Made by a program: the position numbers and the translations under genes
In this document: positions 34,901-50,100 of the stretch, piece after piece
Numbering within the stretch: the first letter of the stretch is position 1
How the letters are laid out: each line of letters opens with the position of its first letter
NCBI GenBank assembly: GCA_012295275.1
Contig: CM022673.1
Span: forward strand, 4,829,605 to 4,893,604
Length of the DNA stretch: 64,000 nt
Source of the DNA: Chrysomallon squamiferum
Taxonomy: Eukaryota > Mollusca > Gastropoda > Neomphalida > Peltospiridae
Direction: 5' to 3'
Notes under the pieces: model-generated
What the model was told of the DNA's origin: nothing
Seen by the model: the letters and a program-made list of their open reading frames with translations, nothing else
Database searches by the model: none

Positions 34901-37900
34901 GCATTTGGTACTCTGCTTGAAGGAAGAACTAGACAGAGAAGATGTTACCTCCAAAGATCAACAGAATGTATTTTCCAGACAGCTGCTGCTGTTACAGAAG
35001 CAGAGAGAACAGTTACTGCAAGAGATAGAAAATAGTCATTCACAACAAAATCAGCTGGCATCAGTCTTGGGAGAAAAAACCATCTTAGAAGAAACTCTAA
35101 GGAGGGAAAAACAAATGCTTCTCGAGAAACTGGTGCAGTTTGAAGATTTGCAGCAACAACTGAATCAGAGAGGCATTCACTTTGAACACTTCCTAGGTGA
35201 ACAGAGACGCTTGGAACAGCTGCTGTTGTTAAAGGATGAGAATGAGAAACAGCTTATGCGGCAGAAGCGTCTTCTGCAGGAAGAGCTTTTTGAAATAGAA
35301 GCAAAACTGAGAGAGAGGGAAGCAATTCTTGAAGAAGAAAAGACGAGGCTTCTCAGAGAGGTGAAAGAAAAAAATGTAACCATCAGAAAACTGGAATCAC
35401 TAAATATTGGAGAGCCTTCAGATGCTGGCTTAGACTTGAGAATACCCAGGGTAAGGGGCAGAAGGGCTTCAATGGGAAAGCTGGAAGAGCACACCCCACT
35501 TCAGCTTGGTGGATCCTGGCGCTCTGGAGAACCATCGTATGAAGAGGCCATCGAAATTTTGAGAAATAAGCTGAAAATGGAGCACGAAGCAAAAGTTGCT
35601 AAACTAGAAGAATCTCATGCAAGTCAGATGGCATCATTCTGGAATGAGCAAGTGAAAAAGGTGCCCAATCAGTAGTAAAGTTTTTATTTAGTAGGTTATG
35701 GGTATAGTTGGTGAAAGTGTTTTAATACAAAAATGAATGCTTTGTGAAAATGATGTTTATAATCAAACTAATCTTTCAGGTATGTGAATGTAAAACATTT
35801 CAGTGAATTCGTATTTTTGAAATTATTAAACTGAAAAGCTCCTGCAGGATTATTTATGCCAGTTTTCTCTGAATTTTTGCTATTCTTTATTAAATGCAGT
35901 CTCTGCAACCTAACAATCCCAAGTACAACTTCATAAAATGTGGTAATATTCAGTGGTTGTTCCTTTCCCTGTTTCTTGAATTAAAATCTGAAGATGAACT
36001 TTTTTTTTTTTTAATTTTTGTTAGCCAAGAGTATTTTATTAGTAGTAATTTTTAGTTTATTATTATTAAAAGAATGAATATAATATAGTATGTATTGAGT
36101 TTTATCTGTGATAAATATAATTATTATTAATGTATTAATCAGTAAACAATTTTTTTTTTGAACTTATATTAATGCTTAAATAAAAAAAGAAAAAGAAAAT
36201 AGTAATATATATGAATTAAAATGAAAATATAATAAAGACATTTTTTAACTGCTTAATAAAATAAATTAAAACCATAATTAAATTCAGCTATTAATTTATT
36301 TTGCATTTAAATTATTAAACTGTGATCTTAATAAATGAATTAAAATGTTCCATTTGTATTATTAAATATAATCAATCATATATTTAAATTATTAATCCTA
36401 AATTTACAAACATGTTAGAATATGTTATTTATAAAAGAATAACAGCTATCCATTTTTAAATGTATATTTTATATTTGAATCATTGCATTATCAATTACTA
36501 AATATAATTGTTTTTTATTAACTAATTAAAGTGCCTAGATGATGATATATATAATCTGGAGTTAATATTTTTATACAAATAAATGGTGCTATTTGTTATT
36601 TTAATATACATTTAGACTTTAGAGGCTTGTATACTGCTTCTCATTCCCTATTAGCTATATAGATGCAAATAAGGTTTAAATTTTGGATGGGAAAAAAATT
36701 CATATGTCCTAGTTTGTTTCTTGTAGTTGTATACGTCATGTAAATGTTTGTATTTTTTTACATATACAGATCTGACAAAAAAAAATAAAAAATGCAAAAT
36801 GTCATTGAAAAATTACAGAAAATGTTCTTTTCAAGAAAAATCTATTTTCAGCAGTAGTTAAGAATCTGACATGTATACAAATGCATGTCCTCTTCTTCAT
36901 ACACTTTTTACTAATAATTCCCTCTACTTAGAGATTTATCTCCCTTTTATTAGAGAAAAAAAAACATTTATTAAATCAGATTTCCATATCTTGGCATCTG
37001 GAACTGATAACAGTTAAATTTCAGTTCAAAATACACATTTGGTACAGGAAAGTTACTAATAAAACTGCTTTCTTTAACTGCTGTAATAATGTGATATAGT
37101 AACATTTTAATAAGAATCTCCATTTGACTATTCTTTAATGAATCAGATTTTTCTCACCTAATATTGCACTCTTTTTCAGTTTTTTGTTTGTTATAGTTTT
37201 CAGCAGATTTCATTATATTTCGGTTTTATTATTCAGTGTGCTATATCCTGCCAGTTAAATTCATACACTGTTCTTATGAATACTTTAATAACATTCTTTT
37301 TTTCTCTACATTGTTACTATAAACAACATCATTCATTTCTGATATATGAAGACATGCATATTTTAGTATAAAAACTCTCACTTAATTTGTATTTTGATTA
37401 TTTTGTGTTTATTAATGGCACTAAAAGTAGTAAGGATGAACCGACAAGACAACTCACAGACACTTAATCACATAAACAGGCATGTTACTTAATTCTTACT
37501 TAATACACATATATAATAGTATATATATATATATATATACATACACACACAAATGCATGTCCACTTCTACATACACATTTTCCTAATAATTGTCTGTTCA
37601 TGTTAAAAATATTTTAAGACATTTATTTATTACTATCTGGAATCTGCTATATTATCATAAATCATATGCCAAGGTGTGTTTTGTGTGTGTGTGTGTGTGA
37701 GCGTGAGAGAGAAAAGAGAGAGACAGACAGACACAGTGAGTGAATGAGTGAATGAGTGTGTGTGTGAACAATCAGTTGTATTAGTATTGCATATTTTTTG
37801 TTAAAATTGGATATAACAGAACACTTTATATTTGACACTGGGTGGTCATTACATATCTTTCAGTATGACTCATATTTTTGTCATAATGTGGGTTGATGTT

Positions 37901-38242
37901 TTACAGAAATAACAGAATATTCCCTACTGAATTTACAGTTGTCATTTCTTGCTTGGTGTATACATATATATATGTTCATTAATTGGTATTCATTTCTGAA
38001 ATAGAATCTTGTTAATTACTTGATAATTAAATAAAGAGTTTGAACTGTCTTTCCGGGTGCTGATAAGTTGTGTCCAACTAGCACTTAATTGTCTGTGTTA
38101 AAAAAGTGATGGAAATGCTATCCTAAAATTTCTAGTTGACTGATTGGAAGTGTTTTAACAGAAAGTATTATTTGCATTTGTACACTGTATGTTTGACTTT
38201 GCTTTGAGTTCATTAGAAAGAAATCTGGTGGTTTGACTTGCT

Positions 38243-38283
<41 letters not shown>

Positions 38284-41200
38284 ATTATAAACATGTACTT
38301 TATCAGTGAAAAAGATAAGATTTCTTTTTGGATACAATTAATATTTCTTTTATACTTCTGAAAAAAATAAAATGGGCAATTGCTTTAATAAAAACTGTGA
38401 TCTTTAACTTCAAGTATGTGCTTGGTTAAAAAAGATTTTGCCTAAATGACTATAAATCCAAATTTTTGGTAGTTATCAGATTGTAGAATGTCTGAAAAAA
38501 AAAATCAAATGTATTCTGACTGCACCTAATGTTCAATATTTTTAACACTTAGCTTTGCTTTGTGGTTTTCATTATCTGCTGATTTCTCACACTTGCAGTA
38601 TTTTAGGTACTTTAGTATAGTAGTTTTCACTTTTGATTTTTCAGTGTGTGTGTGTGTGTGTAATTCATTAAATAATCTTAACCATTTAACTGGCTTTGAT
38701 ACTTCTCTTATTACTTATTTAGTTTGTTTTATATATATATATATATATATGTGCTTACAATTTCATTTTTTTTTTAAACAAATTGTAAATGCTAAAATAA
38801 ATGTTATTCCTCTTTTTTATAAACATTTGGTTTAAAATAATAATAATAATAAAATTTATATTTAGTAATTTAAATGTACACTTGTTAAGTTTGCATTAAT
38901 TCATTCAACATTTATATGAATTACTAAATTTGCTGTAGTAGTTCAAAAAATGCATTTATTACTCAGAATAACAGAATTTTATAATTTTCTTATATTTTTT
39001 ATTATTTTTATATTTATTTTTTGAAGATATATTTTTTAAACATTTACTGATTTCTTTGTTTGCCATAAATAGTTGTATAAAATATGTTTAAAATATTATT
39101 TTTGTAAAACATTAATATCAAAATTCAGTTTGTGTTCTTCCTTTTGATTTAGTAAACACATTTTTTGAAAAATTGTTTGTTTTTTGTTTATTTTCTATTA
39201 AAATATATTACATATATTTCTCTTGACAATCATTTTATTGTTAATGGAAAACTGGTTAAGTTTAACAAATATGAAAAACAGAAGAAGAAAATAATAAAAC
39301 ATAAATAATTTTAATCATAGGATAAAAAGTAACTAAAAAGTAAAACAAAAGAATAAATTAGGGTGATGCATGAAAGCATTTCTCTTTTTCTTTTTTCTTA
39401 CATATGTAAGAATTATTTATATAATTTTATATTGGACTAATTAATTTAATTTAATTTAAATTTTTAAAATTTTTATTTATTTTATTTTTTTTGTTTTGTT
39501 ATTGTTGCACAATATTTTCTCCATAAACTGTTGTAATCTCTTTTTTATTTTATTTTATTTATTTATTTATTTTTTTTTTTTAAATTTCTTGTAGGTAATC
39601 TTTTGGAAATTAGTGGATTCTCTTTCTTAATTTTTTCAGTGTACTTATCAGTGAGTTTTTTGGTTGACTTTTTTATTGTAATATTAATCTCAGAAATTGT
39701 TTATCCTGCAGTTTTTCTTCTTTTTTTTCTAAGGTGGAAACTGAAAGATGATGGTATTCATTTTGGCTTTTTTCACTGCCCATATATACAGGAAGTTGTG
39801 AAACCATTCATTTGCTTCTTTTTATTTCTCATTTGCGATAGATAATTTGTAAATTATTAGACACTAAATTGTGCTTTTTTTTTGTATTTTATTTTGTTGA
39901 AAGTTTAGAAGTTTGAATGTATTTGCATTGTTTAGCTCGTATATTTTTATTTATTTTTTGCTGTGATTTGTTTATTAGAAAATATTCATGTTACATTTTT
40001 TTTTGATGGGGTTCTGTCCTGAGATACATTTCTTTGAAATTGCTAGCTCGATTTTTACATTTTGAAAATGACTTAGTTATATATTGTAACTATTTTAGGT
40101 TTTTTACTGTAATATATAGCACTAAATTCAACTTTGTTAAAAAAATGATAAATAATGACCATAAATACACATGCATTTTGCAAAATGTTACACAACCCTT
40201 TCTCTCTTTTTTGTGTCAGAAATTCTAAAATGGATTTCTCAAAAACTTGTTAACCTCTGGGGTTTGGTTTCTCAGAGCACTGCAATAAATCAGTTACAAT
40301 AGCTGTTAAATAAAACAATTTATTTTACAAAATATTTTTTGGAAATTTTTTGACAAAAAATACCCATATTTTATAGACCACAGTACTTGTGAGACTGAAA
40401 ATTCATTGTTCTTTTATTTATTTATTTATATTTTTTTGAAGAAAAAGAAAAATGCAATAAATTATATAACATAATACATTATAAATTGTTTTTTTCAAAA
40501 TGTTCAGAATGTAAAACCTTTTCAGATGTCCACCCTTCCAAAGAATAAAATAAAAATGAAAAAAAAAATAAAATAAAAAAATAAAACCAGTTGTATATTT
40601 TTGAAAATAGATATGTGCTGCTCATACCTTGAACATGTATTGGAAAGTAAGAAGAGAAGGGGGAAAAATAACTGACCAATACAATATCAGTTTATATTAA
40701 AGTGTATTTAAGAATAAAATTCATATCAAAAGGATTTTCTTTTCACAAAAGTATATATTTTTAAGATAATTATTAAATAATTCTGGTCATATTCACCTTT
40801 TATATATAAATACCCTAAGTATTAACTGTATTTAACTCAATTAGCAACATGTACAGTTAATCTGTCTGCTGGAGTTTTTAGTAGTGTTGTGTAATAACTA
40901 GGTTAGGCTGTTCATTTATAGTAAATAGGATTGCATAAAATTTAATAATGTTTTTATTCCTAAATCAGTAATAGTTATGTGCTGGTAGTCTGTTTGGTAC
41001 GAGTGTAAGTGCATGTGTGGAAGGCTACAGGTGTTCATTTATATAATCCCTTGTTGATTTGCAAGTTGGAGGACAAGTTAATCATTCACGAAGACATTGT
41101 AGTAAAAGATTTAATGAGGCCTTTAATAACCTGGCATGGAATGATTTGACTCATTTTTATCTTGCTGCTTGATTTCCCATTGGAATGTCTTTCTGTTTTA

Positions 41201-44200
41201 TTAATCTGTTTCTTTTTTAGTCAAAAGGTGGATATTTGTCCAAATAATTTTTTAAATATAGTTTACAGTATAAACAGAAACAATACCATTTGTAATAATT
41301 TCTTTGTTTCATATTGTTAGAAACAATACAATTTGTAAAACTTTATTTTGTACTGTGTCAAGGTTAATTTGTTTTATTAAAAAAATGGATATTTGTTCAA
41401 ATAATTTCTAAAATATTGCTGTTGACAGTGAATTTAGAAACCATGCCATTTGTAATAATTTCTCTGTTTTGTACTGTGCGTAGATTAAATTTATTCTAAC
41501 TTGATTAATATTATCTAGTTTCTCTTTCAGGTATTATTTAATATAGTTTTATAGTGTTTGGGCATCAAATAATGCTTTTTGAAATCTTTTAAGAAAAAAA
41601 AATTAACACTTCCTGTATTTCTTTTCCTTGTAATCTAAATACAATATTGTATTAAAGCTCATTATTTATTAATCACTGAAATAACATTTGACAGTAAATG
41701 CAGTATACGTAGTATGATTTCACAGTATTTATACATACAGTTTATTATTTCTTTTTTTGTTTTTTCCATATCTCTCACTCTTACATTCATTCATTTGTTA
41801 CACCTCCCAGTTTTTTTCTACCTCATACTCAAAATATTTTTAAAATATTAACTTGAGATTAACATGATCTTTTATTTGTGGCTAGTTTTTGGCATGCTTC
41901 CATTAGAGAACTGTTAAGGCTCACCTTTTGTGGACGCAGTGTTTGACTTCATTGAACAATTCTGTACAAGACCAATGTTCTTTCATGGTTTCTCTCACAA
42001 TGTACAGTACCACTCTTGTTTGCATGTGTGGTATTAACAAGCACTTTTCAAGTCAAACAAACTGAACTGTAAACTCATACCAAGCATTGTTCAGCCACTG
42101 ATCTTCATAACCTTTTGACAGTTGAAATTAATGTGTGAAGCTACATTTCAGTTGTTTGAGCATGTTTAATACTTACTAAGACCTTGCAGAACCATTCTGG
42201 TTCCAAGTTGTAGAGTTCCTTTTGAAATGACAAATCTCAGAACGGGTGACTTTCATTATTAGAGGTTATAATAAAGGTTGGGACATTTGTAGTGTATAAA
42301 GTTTTGCCTGTGAAAAGAGTCAGTAGTTTATTGGACATGTTAATGGATATTTTGAAAAAATTGTTAAGAATATGAAAAGAACAAATCCTTAAATCTTATC
42401 TTGCTTAACATTGTGTGAAGTTGTTAACTAATGATATAGTTGTTAATAGAAGCAGTTATTTATTGAAAGCATTAATGAGGTTTTAAAAATCTCATTTAAA
42501 TTATGTGTTAGTATTAAAAAGAAAAAAAATTTCTTCATTTAATATAGTGTTAACAAATTGTTTTCTATGTGAAATTGAATTACAAGTTTGTGTAGAGACT
42601 TTTAAAAAAAAACCAAAACAACAACAAAACTGTGTTCACATGTACTTTTAGATATTACAGCAATGTAATGAAAAATAATATCAAAATATTAAAACCCAGA
42701 AGTACAGGTCTTTAATGCAATACAACCTTTCTTTTAAAAAAAAATAAAGTGCATATTCTTACAGATTACACAATACATCATCTATTAACCTTAGAATTTA
42801 ACCACCTTCAGCAAATTGTTTGTTTTGTTTCTGATTCTTCTTGTAAGCTTTTGTTTAATAGAAGTTACACATTATGGATCAAAATCTGACATGGTCAGTA
42901 TGAACAAGTACATTTTTCCACTATTGATGGATCATTGAAATTTGTTCTGGAAGACTGGATACAGGCTGATCAATAACAGTTTGGTTTAGCAGAGATTTAT
43001 TTTTTCCACAATACTCTTGCTATTATACGTTCAACTACTGTAAATAGTCTTTTCTTATTAAATAGTTTTTACTGATCATCATTTATCATGATGGGTACAA
43101 AAAGAGATATATTTTTTTGACAGATTTATATTCACTAAATGAAATTTTTAAATGATACAAATGTCTGTTGTGTGATGGGTCAAATAAAATTTTAGCATTT
43201 TAAGCTTGTTAGGTTATAGTGCAAGTTATAATTCAACTTGAATACATAATAAAGCAATTGATAAACCTTTTTTTCTACATGTTAAATTGTATATTTACTG
43301 TCTTAATGCACTGAATTCAGTTTTATTAAGAAATTTGACTTTTATTTATAGACAGTTATTACATTGGAACTATTATTTTTTTCATTGATAAACTTTTTAA
43401 TTTAACTAATTTCCAGAGTGAGTTGCATTAGATTTCATTATTTAGTAAACTTAAGAATTTATTGCTTGCTTGAAATGTTTTATAGGCTGGTTTTAAGAGC
43501 TTTTTTTTGTTGTTGATGCCTTGGAAAGATTCCATTTTGAATTTAATAGCAATAGATGTTTTTTGGTTGAATTTTTTTGTTTTTTAGAAATTCACTACTT
43601 CTTGTGTTTTGCAACTTATGAATCATTTCTGGGGCTTAATACAGAATTTAGTTGTTACTTTTTTTTAATAATTTATATGTAATTCTACAGTTTTTATTCT
43701 AAATTGTACAGAACTTTACTTCAGATTTGTATTCTAATGAGTTCTTGTTACCTTCTGAAAATTTCTTTGCTTGGTTTATTTCTGATGGTTTTATGGCTGT
43801 GGCTGTCAAAAAATGGTGTTCATTTTGCATGAATGAAAAGTTGATTGATGAGATATTGGGGTGTTTTCTTTTCATATGATAAAATAGATATTGATAGGAT
43901 TAGCCACTGAATTTTCTAAGTACACAAACTAATTCCTTATTAATTGATAGCTTTTTTGTAGCTGTTTTTAATAGCATTTTTGTTGAAAGCAAAACTACAT
44001 GTACATTTACATGTCAAATTTTATTATGAATCAGTATAACTGTTTGATTTTTTAATAGTTATTGACCGAAGGTGGTAAATTTGTAGTGTTTTTTTATTTT
44101 TATTTTTTTTGAAAGAGTGTTTATTCATCTGTGTAAAGCTATAGAATTTTTTATTTATATTATGTACTTACAGATAAATTAATTTAAGTTTCATTAAAAT

Positions 44201-45736
44201 TTGGATATATTTGAATTCAACTATTATTTTGAAGTTGACTGTTATTATTAAAGACTGATTATCATTAATTATAAAAGGTATTTAGAAGAAAAATTCACCC
44301 AACATTTGACAATGATGTTATATGATGAAGTAATAGCATGTTATTTTTATTACTGAATTATTTTTCTGTGTTAAAAATTTGTACAAAACCTTTTTATTAA
44401 CTGAAGATAACATTACATTATATGTGAAGTTAAAAGTGCATATAATGAAAATGCTTGGATGGGGGGAACCCCCAAAATATCTATATCTATACCCACCTAA
44501 CTAAACTTTCTGGAAAAAATTTAAAAAATAAAATAAAATAAAATAATAATAATAATAAAAAAAATATATAAATAAATAAATAAATAAATAAATAAAACTC
44601 TTTAAATATGAATAATGAATATATAATACAGAATGTTAAATTCTATGACTATTCTAAGACAGAATATGTTGATCCCAGGCAGGTTTAATACAATCCTTAA
44701 AATAAACTATAACAGTTAATATATCCATTAAGATATAGAGCAGAGTGGAACAATAACAAAAGAGAATATATATAATTCTGTTATGAATTTACAGTAGTAA
44801 TTAACCATAACAAAACACTTTTTACAGATCATAGCTATTTTATCAACTTGTAAAATGTGTAAAAAGTTGTAATTGAAAATATAATTATATAAAAAAAAAA
44901 CACACAACATACCAGGCTAATTGTCTGAACAAACATAACATGCCATCCATTATAATTAAAAAAGAAAATCAGTTCAGAAATGTACAGTAAAACTAACATA
45001 AATGAGACACTGGCTACACATTAGTCCTAAAACGAAGGACTTTACTAATTACTTTCTGCTAATTGTAATCCTGATGACAATGTGTTCTGTACTGATGAAA
45101 TTATATTTCTAATGGGGTAATTAATCCTCCCTGTTACTGAAGTTATGAGATAAAACCTACATGAAAGGTTCTTATGGAATCTGACCTTATTTACATGCAT
45201 TGTGCATTAATCTCTCGTTATTAAGCTTGCTTGTTTGGACATGTTGCTCTTGGAGGGAAATCCCGGCCTGCCTGTTTAACACATCCGTCCACCAGAGCTG
45301 ATTTTATTGAACAGTTAAATGTATCAGCACATGTGTCATACCTGCAGATTTTCTGAGAGGAAGTTTAATCTTGCAGCTACTTACATGATTAGATAATAAG
45401 CTTGAAAATTATATTTCCTGTTAAAGCCTTTTGGTCAGTTTTTGTTTTTAAACTGCACTGACAAGGTTAGTTGTGAAAAACAGTTGTTGTTGTGTCTTTT
45501 TCTATCAGACTGCTGTCAGTATTATTTAATAATTTTGTGTTTGGATGGTTTTATTCACTGAAGCTGACTTGCACTGTGTATTTTCCTGTCGTCTGATACA
45601 GTATTGTTTTACACAGACTGTTAATTCATTGTGGATGACGCAGGCTCATTGTGTTTACCTTCAATCTCCCTGGATATAACTACTAGCCAGTATTTCCACT
45701 CAAACAGACAAGGTAATTTACTGATTATTGATTTTC

Positions 45737-45767
<31 letters not shown>

Positions 45768-47107
45768 TATATGTATACCTGACATTGATTTACTGAATCA
45801 TATAAAGATTTCACTCTTTTGATGTGCTTTATTCTTATTAATTTTTATTTTAAGGTTTTGATATTCTTTCTGATGGAAGATATTTAAATTTTTATTTCAG
45901 AAATATGGTGCAAAGTACTATTAATTCAGGTTTTCTGGATTAATTTAGAACATATACATGTAGTAATAATAATGAAAAAGAGGTGGCTTAAATGTGATGA
46001 CCAGAACTTTAGTGACAGTTCTGAGGAAAAATAATAATTTTTCTCCAGTAATCTTTCTCTCATTACTACAAAATTAGAAGATTTTTAGTTTTTACTTAAT
46101 TATTTAATATGCAGTATGTTATTTCTTTTATTATTATTTTTATTATATTAATTTATTTTTATTATATTAATTTTTTTTTATTAATTAATTTATTTATTTA
46201 TTATTATTATTTTTTTTTTAATTATTTTTTTTTTTAATAAATAAATTTATTATTGTTTTATTTACTATTTTTATTTTGTTGCTTTTTTGTTATTTCTTTT
46301 CTTTGCAGCTTATACTGTGTTTTAATTAAAATTTTATACATATTCATATATTTACCTCTGATACCCAGTAGCTGTTGTATTTTGACAAGTGGTATTGTTA
46401 ATCATTCAAGCATTCATTCATTCAGATGTTCCCCAGTGTCAAATCACAATATCTTTTATCTGTTATATTTATGAAAGTGGAGATGATTCCCTCTTTCCTA
46501 TCATCCATTCTGCAGAAGAAAAAACAACAAAAAACAAAATTATTTTTCATTACATATAGGAATTGCTGCATCAGTATTTATTTTGTAAATACCATCACAG
46601 ACATATATTGTGTACAAAAACAGATATACATTTTGTTGTTGTTGCTGTTTTTATCATCATAAAACCATGCAGGTAGAAAAAACTAAACCCTACATAGAAA
46701 CCCAAATCTCTGCCTGCTTCTGTTTACACTACCTTAGCAGTCAACATGAAGCAAGGAGTTCCAGGCTGTGTCCTGAAACTGTAATTGCAAACATAAGATT
46801 ATTGATTAGATGATTAAAAATTGCATATTTAATACTAGTTATGAATTCTTCATGAGGACTGGCACAACAGCAGATTGTTTTTCTTAATGTGATTAATAAG
46901 TTATTTGAACAGTTGGGTCTCACACTTTCTGTTTTTATCTGTCGCCTTTGTGATTGTCATTTCTTGTATGTGCTGTCACTCTTGTTTGTAAAAGTATGAG
47001 TAAGAAAAGAGTTTTTTTTTTTTTTTTTTTTTTTTTTCTCTTAAATATGGTAATGACAAAGTTATAGATATTTATTAATTAATTTTTAAAAGTTTATATT
47101 AAATATT

Positions 47108-47143
<36 letters not shown>

Positions 47144-50100
47144 ATATATATATATATAAAATCATGACATTTCCATGGTTGATCTTAGTCACTGGTTCAA
47201 ATGGTTTAATGTTTGAATTTAAATAACAATTGTAACTGAAAGCAAAATAAATTGTATGGCATGAGATAGGACAAAGTAACCTTTAACACTGTCTGTTATA
47301 TAAACAGAAAACAAAATTAATCATTTTAATTTAAATATAGCCTATTCAGATAAATTAATACATGGCATATATTAAATTAATCTGTCATAATGGTTTGCAC
47401 ATATTTTTTTCATTTAATCTTTATTTATTTTTCTAATCTTTTATTTCTTTCTGTTTTTATAATAATAATAATAATAATAATAATAGCAACAACAACAATA
47501 ACAATAATAGTGATAATTATAATAATAACAACAATAGGAGTTATAATAACAATAATAATAATAATGTTAAAAAAGCCAGTGCATGTTGTTTTATGTGATA
47601 TATATATGATTAAATGGTTTTAATGACAACACTGTTTTTCTGACACAGGGTATACAGTATCTCTAAATTCTCATCGTTACTAAGACCCCTGTGGAGTATA
47701 GAGTGTATTTGGAGCATTAGGCCAATATTTCAAGTAACTAATAGCAGATTAGAACTAAATAATGTATCCCCAGAGCAGAGTCACCTTGGCATGTACATTT
47801 GACTTGCACTATCATGTATGACTGTAAAATATAATTATAGCAAAATACAGTCTAAGAGATTTATGAACTGGTTATTGCATATTTAATATATTTTTTTAAA
47901 TATATTTTTTGAACTGTTGAATAGAAAACGTACACAATTGTAATATTTATTAATGTTAACTTTGATCTCTGTGGGATTATTATTGTTGTTGTTAATGTTT
48001 TTATTGTTAATTATTTATTATAATTCAGTAGTTATCTTGCTATTTCTGGAATTCTGGTAAATGTAGTCTCATTCCAATCATGTATCAAAATAAGTTTTTG
48101 TATTAAGGAATCACCTTGATCATTACACAACTCCATCAAATTCTATAAACGTTTTAAAATTTAATTTTTAATTTTTTTTTATTCATAACTATTCAGTTAG
48201 GAAAGGTTTTTCCCACAAGTACTGAATTACAAAGCAAATATCTATAAATAAATAATCATGTTTGTTATATTTGTAAGTCAGTGGTATTCTTATTACACAT
48301 TAACCAGTGTGTCAGCATTCATATACAGAGTTTTGTTGCCTTATAGCAACAAGTACTTAAATTGTAATTAGTCAAACTACTGCAACAAAATGCTCAGTGT
48401 GGTAGTATAGTAGATGCCATTGCTAGATTTTTATGTCTGAATTTGATAAATGGAAATGACTACTTAGATTTGTGTGTGTAATTTATAAATAACTCTTGAT
48501 CTCTCTCACACATGAATACATACACATGCACACACACACACACACACACAAAAAAATATATCTTGATATTAAAAATACATTAACATTATTGTAATAGCTG
48601 ATTACAATGTTACTAATGTAATAAAAAAAAATCATCTGAGTTTAAAAATGCTTCATAGGAAATGTTATACAAGCTTTTTTGAAGAAAAAATTTTGATATA
48701 AAAAATTATATATTTTTTTTTGACAGCTTACTGAAGGCAGTGAATACATTAGTTGACATACTCAAGTGTTTTGTATAGATCTATATCTCAGGCTTCAGTC
48801 TATTTCAGGCTTTACCACTTTCCTGTTTTGTCATGAGTCTAGTCATGTTTGTAGAACACAGACACATTAGTAGTAAAATGAATGTAGACATACTTCTTAG
48901 TCAGAAAGCTTATCTCTATTGCATTTATGTTATCATGAAAGAATGACCAGTCTGGAAGTTTATTAAGTGATTGGTATGACATATAACAGTATTTTTAAAT
49001 TCATAAAAGTATTTGGTTTAAAGTTTATTATCATTTATTTATTTTATTTTATTTTATATTATTTTATTATATTTTTTTGACTAAATAAAAACTTGAGTTA
49101 CAGAATTATTTACAAATTTCAAACCTGCAAAGAAGCCATAGCTATTCAAATCATAGTTGAATCAAATGTAAATTTGAGTATTTTAAACATTAGGTATGGT
49201 GCAGTAAACAGGGATGCTATTCTTTTCTTCTTTTTTGCTCCCTTTGTAGATTTTTTTTTTTTTTTTTTTTTGTTGTCCTACTTCCTATTTAATTTTTTCT
49301 TAAAAGCTAAAAGAAAAATCTGAATCAATAAAATGCATCCAGTATTAAATTAATATCTTGCAGCATAAAATAATTATAAGTATTACTTCCATAATCATCC
49401 TACAACATGCTTAAGCACTGATCTGACAATAATGAAAATTAATTAGTGTGTATTCATATCTGTCACTAAGAACCCGGGTGCATTAGTTGTATCACTGTTT
49501 TATCATGGTTTCTTAGGAAATTTATAAATTACTAATGATGTACAACCCAATTACTTTAGCGATGAACTAAGTCCCCAGTTTCATTCATATACAAGTTGCA
49601 TAACAGATGTGAATGTTATACATGTTGCTAAGATGAACAATGATAGCTTAGTCTGATATACTTTGTAGCTATTATAAGACTTGATATTGATTTTCTTTTC
49701 ATGGCTTAAGAAATTGGAAATTTTTATGTAAAAAATTATTTTGATGACATGACACACACACACGCATGCACGCACACACACACACACATGTATGCACGCA
49801 TATAAACACCAACAAGGAAATCACAATTTAGTTCATATATTCATAAATTCAATAAATCAGATTATGTTTAATTACATGTGGTAAATGTATCATAAACATT
49901 TACATCTTTGAAATAAATCTGAGCAATTCTGCCAATATATACTTAATTTTATGAGTTCCTTTTCCTTGATCATTTAATTAATAAAATGAGCATTATATTG
50001 TTATAAACAGCAGCATTTTTGAACAGTGATGATGCACTTGCCCCCAGAATAGAACACTATCAATAGTGTAAGTCAAAGTTGTTATTCTAATGATACTTTG

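Noticed and set aside
27252-35592. Many 60-105-codon frames antisense to AKAP9-like exons 7 and 8
   Set aside because: They are explained by low stop frequency opposite a Glu/Lys/Gln-rich frame; none has splice or family support.
45631-45822. Plus-strand open frame ending in poly-Phe
   Set aside because: It starts at GTG, runs into a T tract, and lacks any coiled-coil or family signal; kept only as part of the island noted at 45000-45720.
47390-47623. Ile/Thr-rich frame
   Set aside because: Translation of the AAT/AAC repeat.
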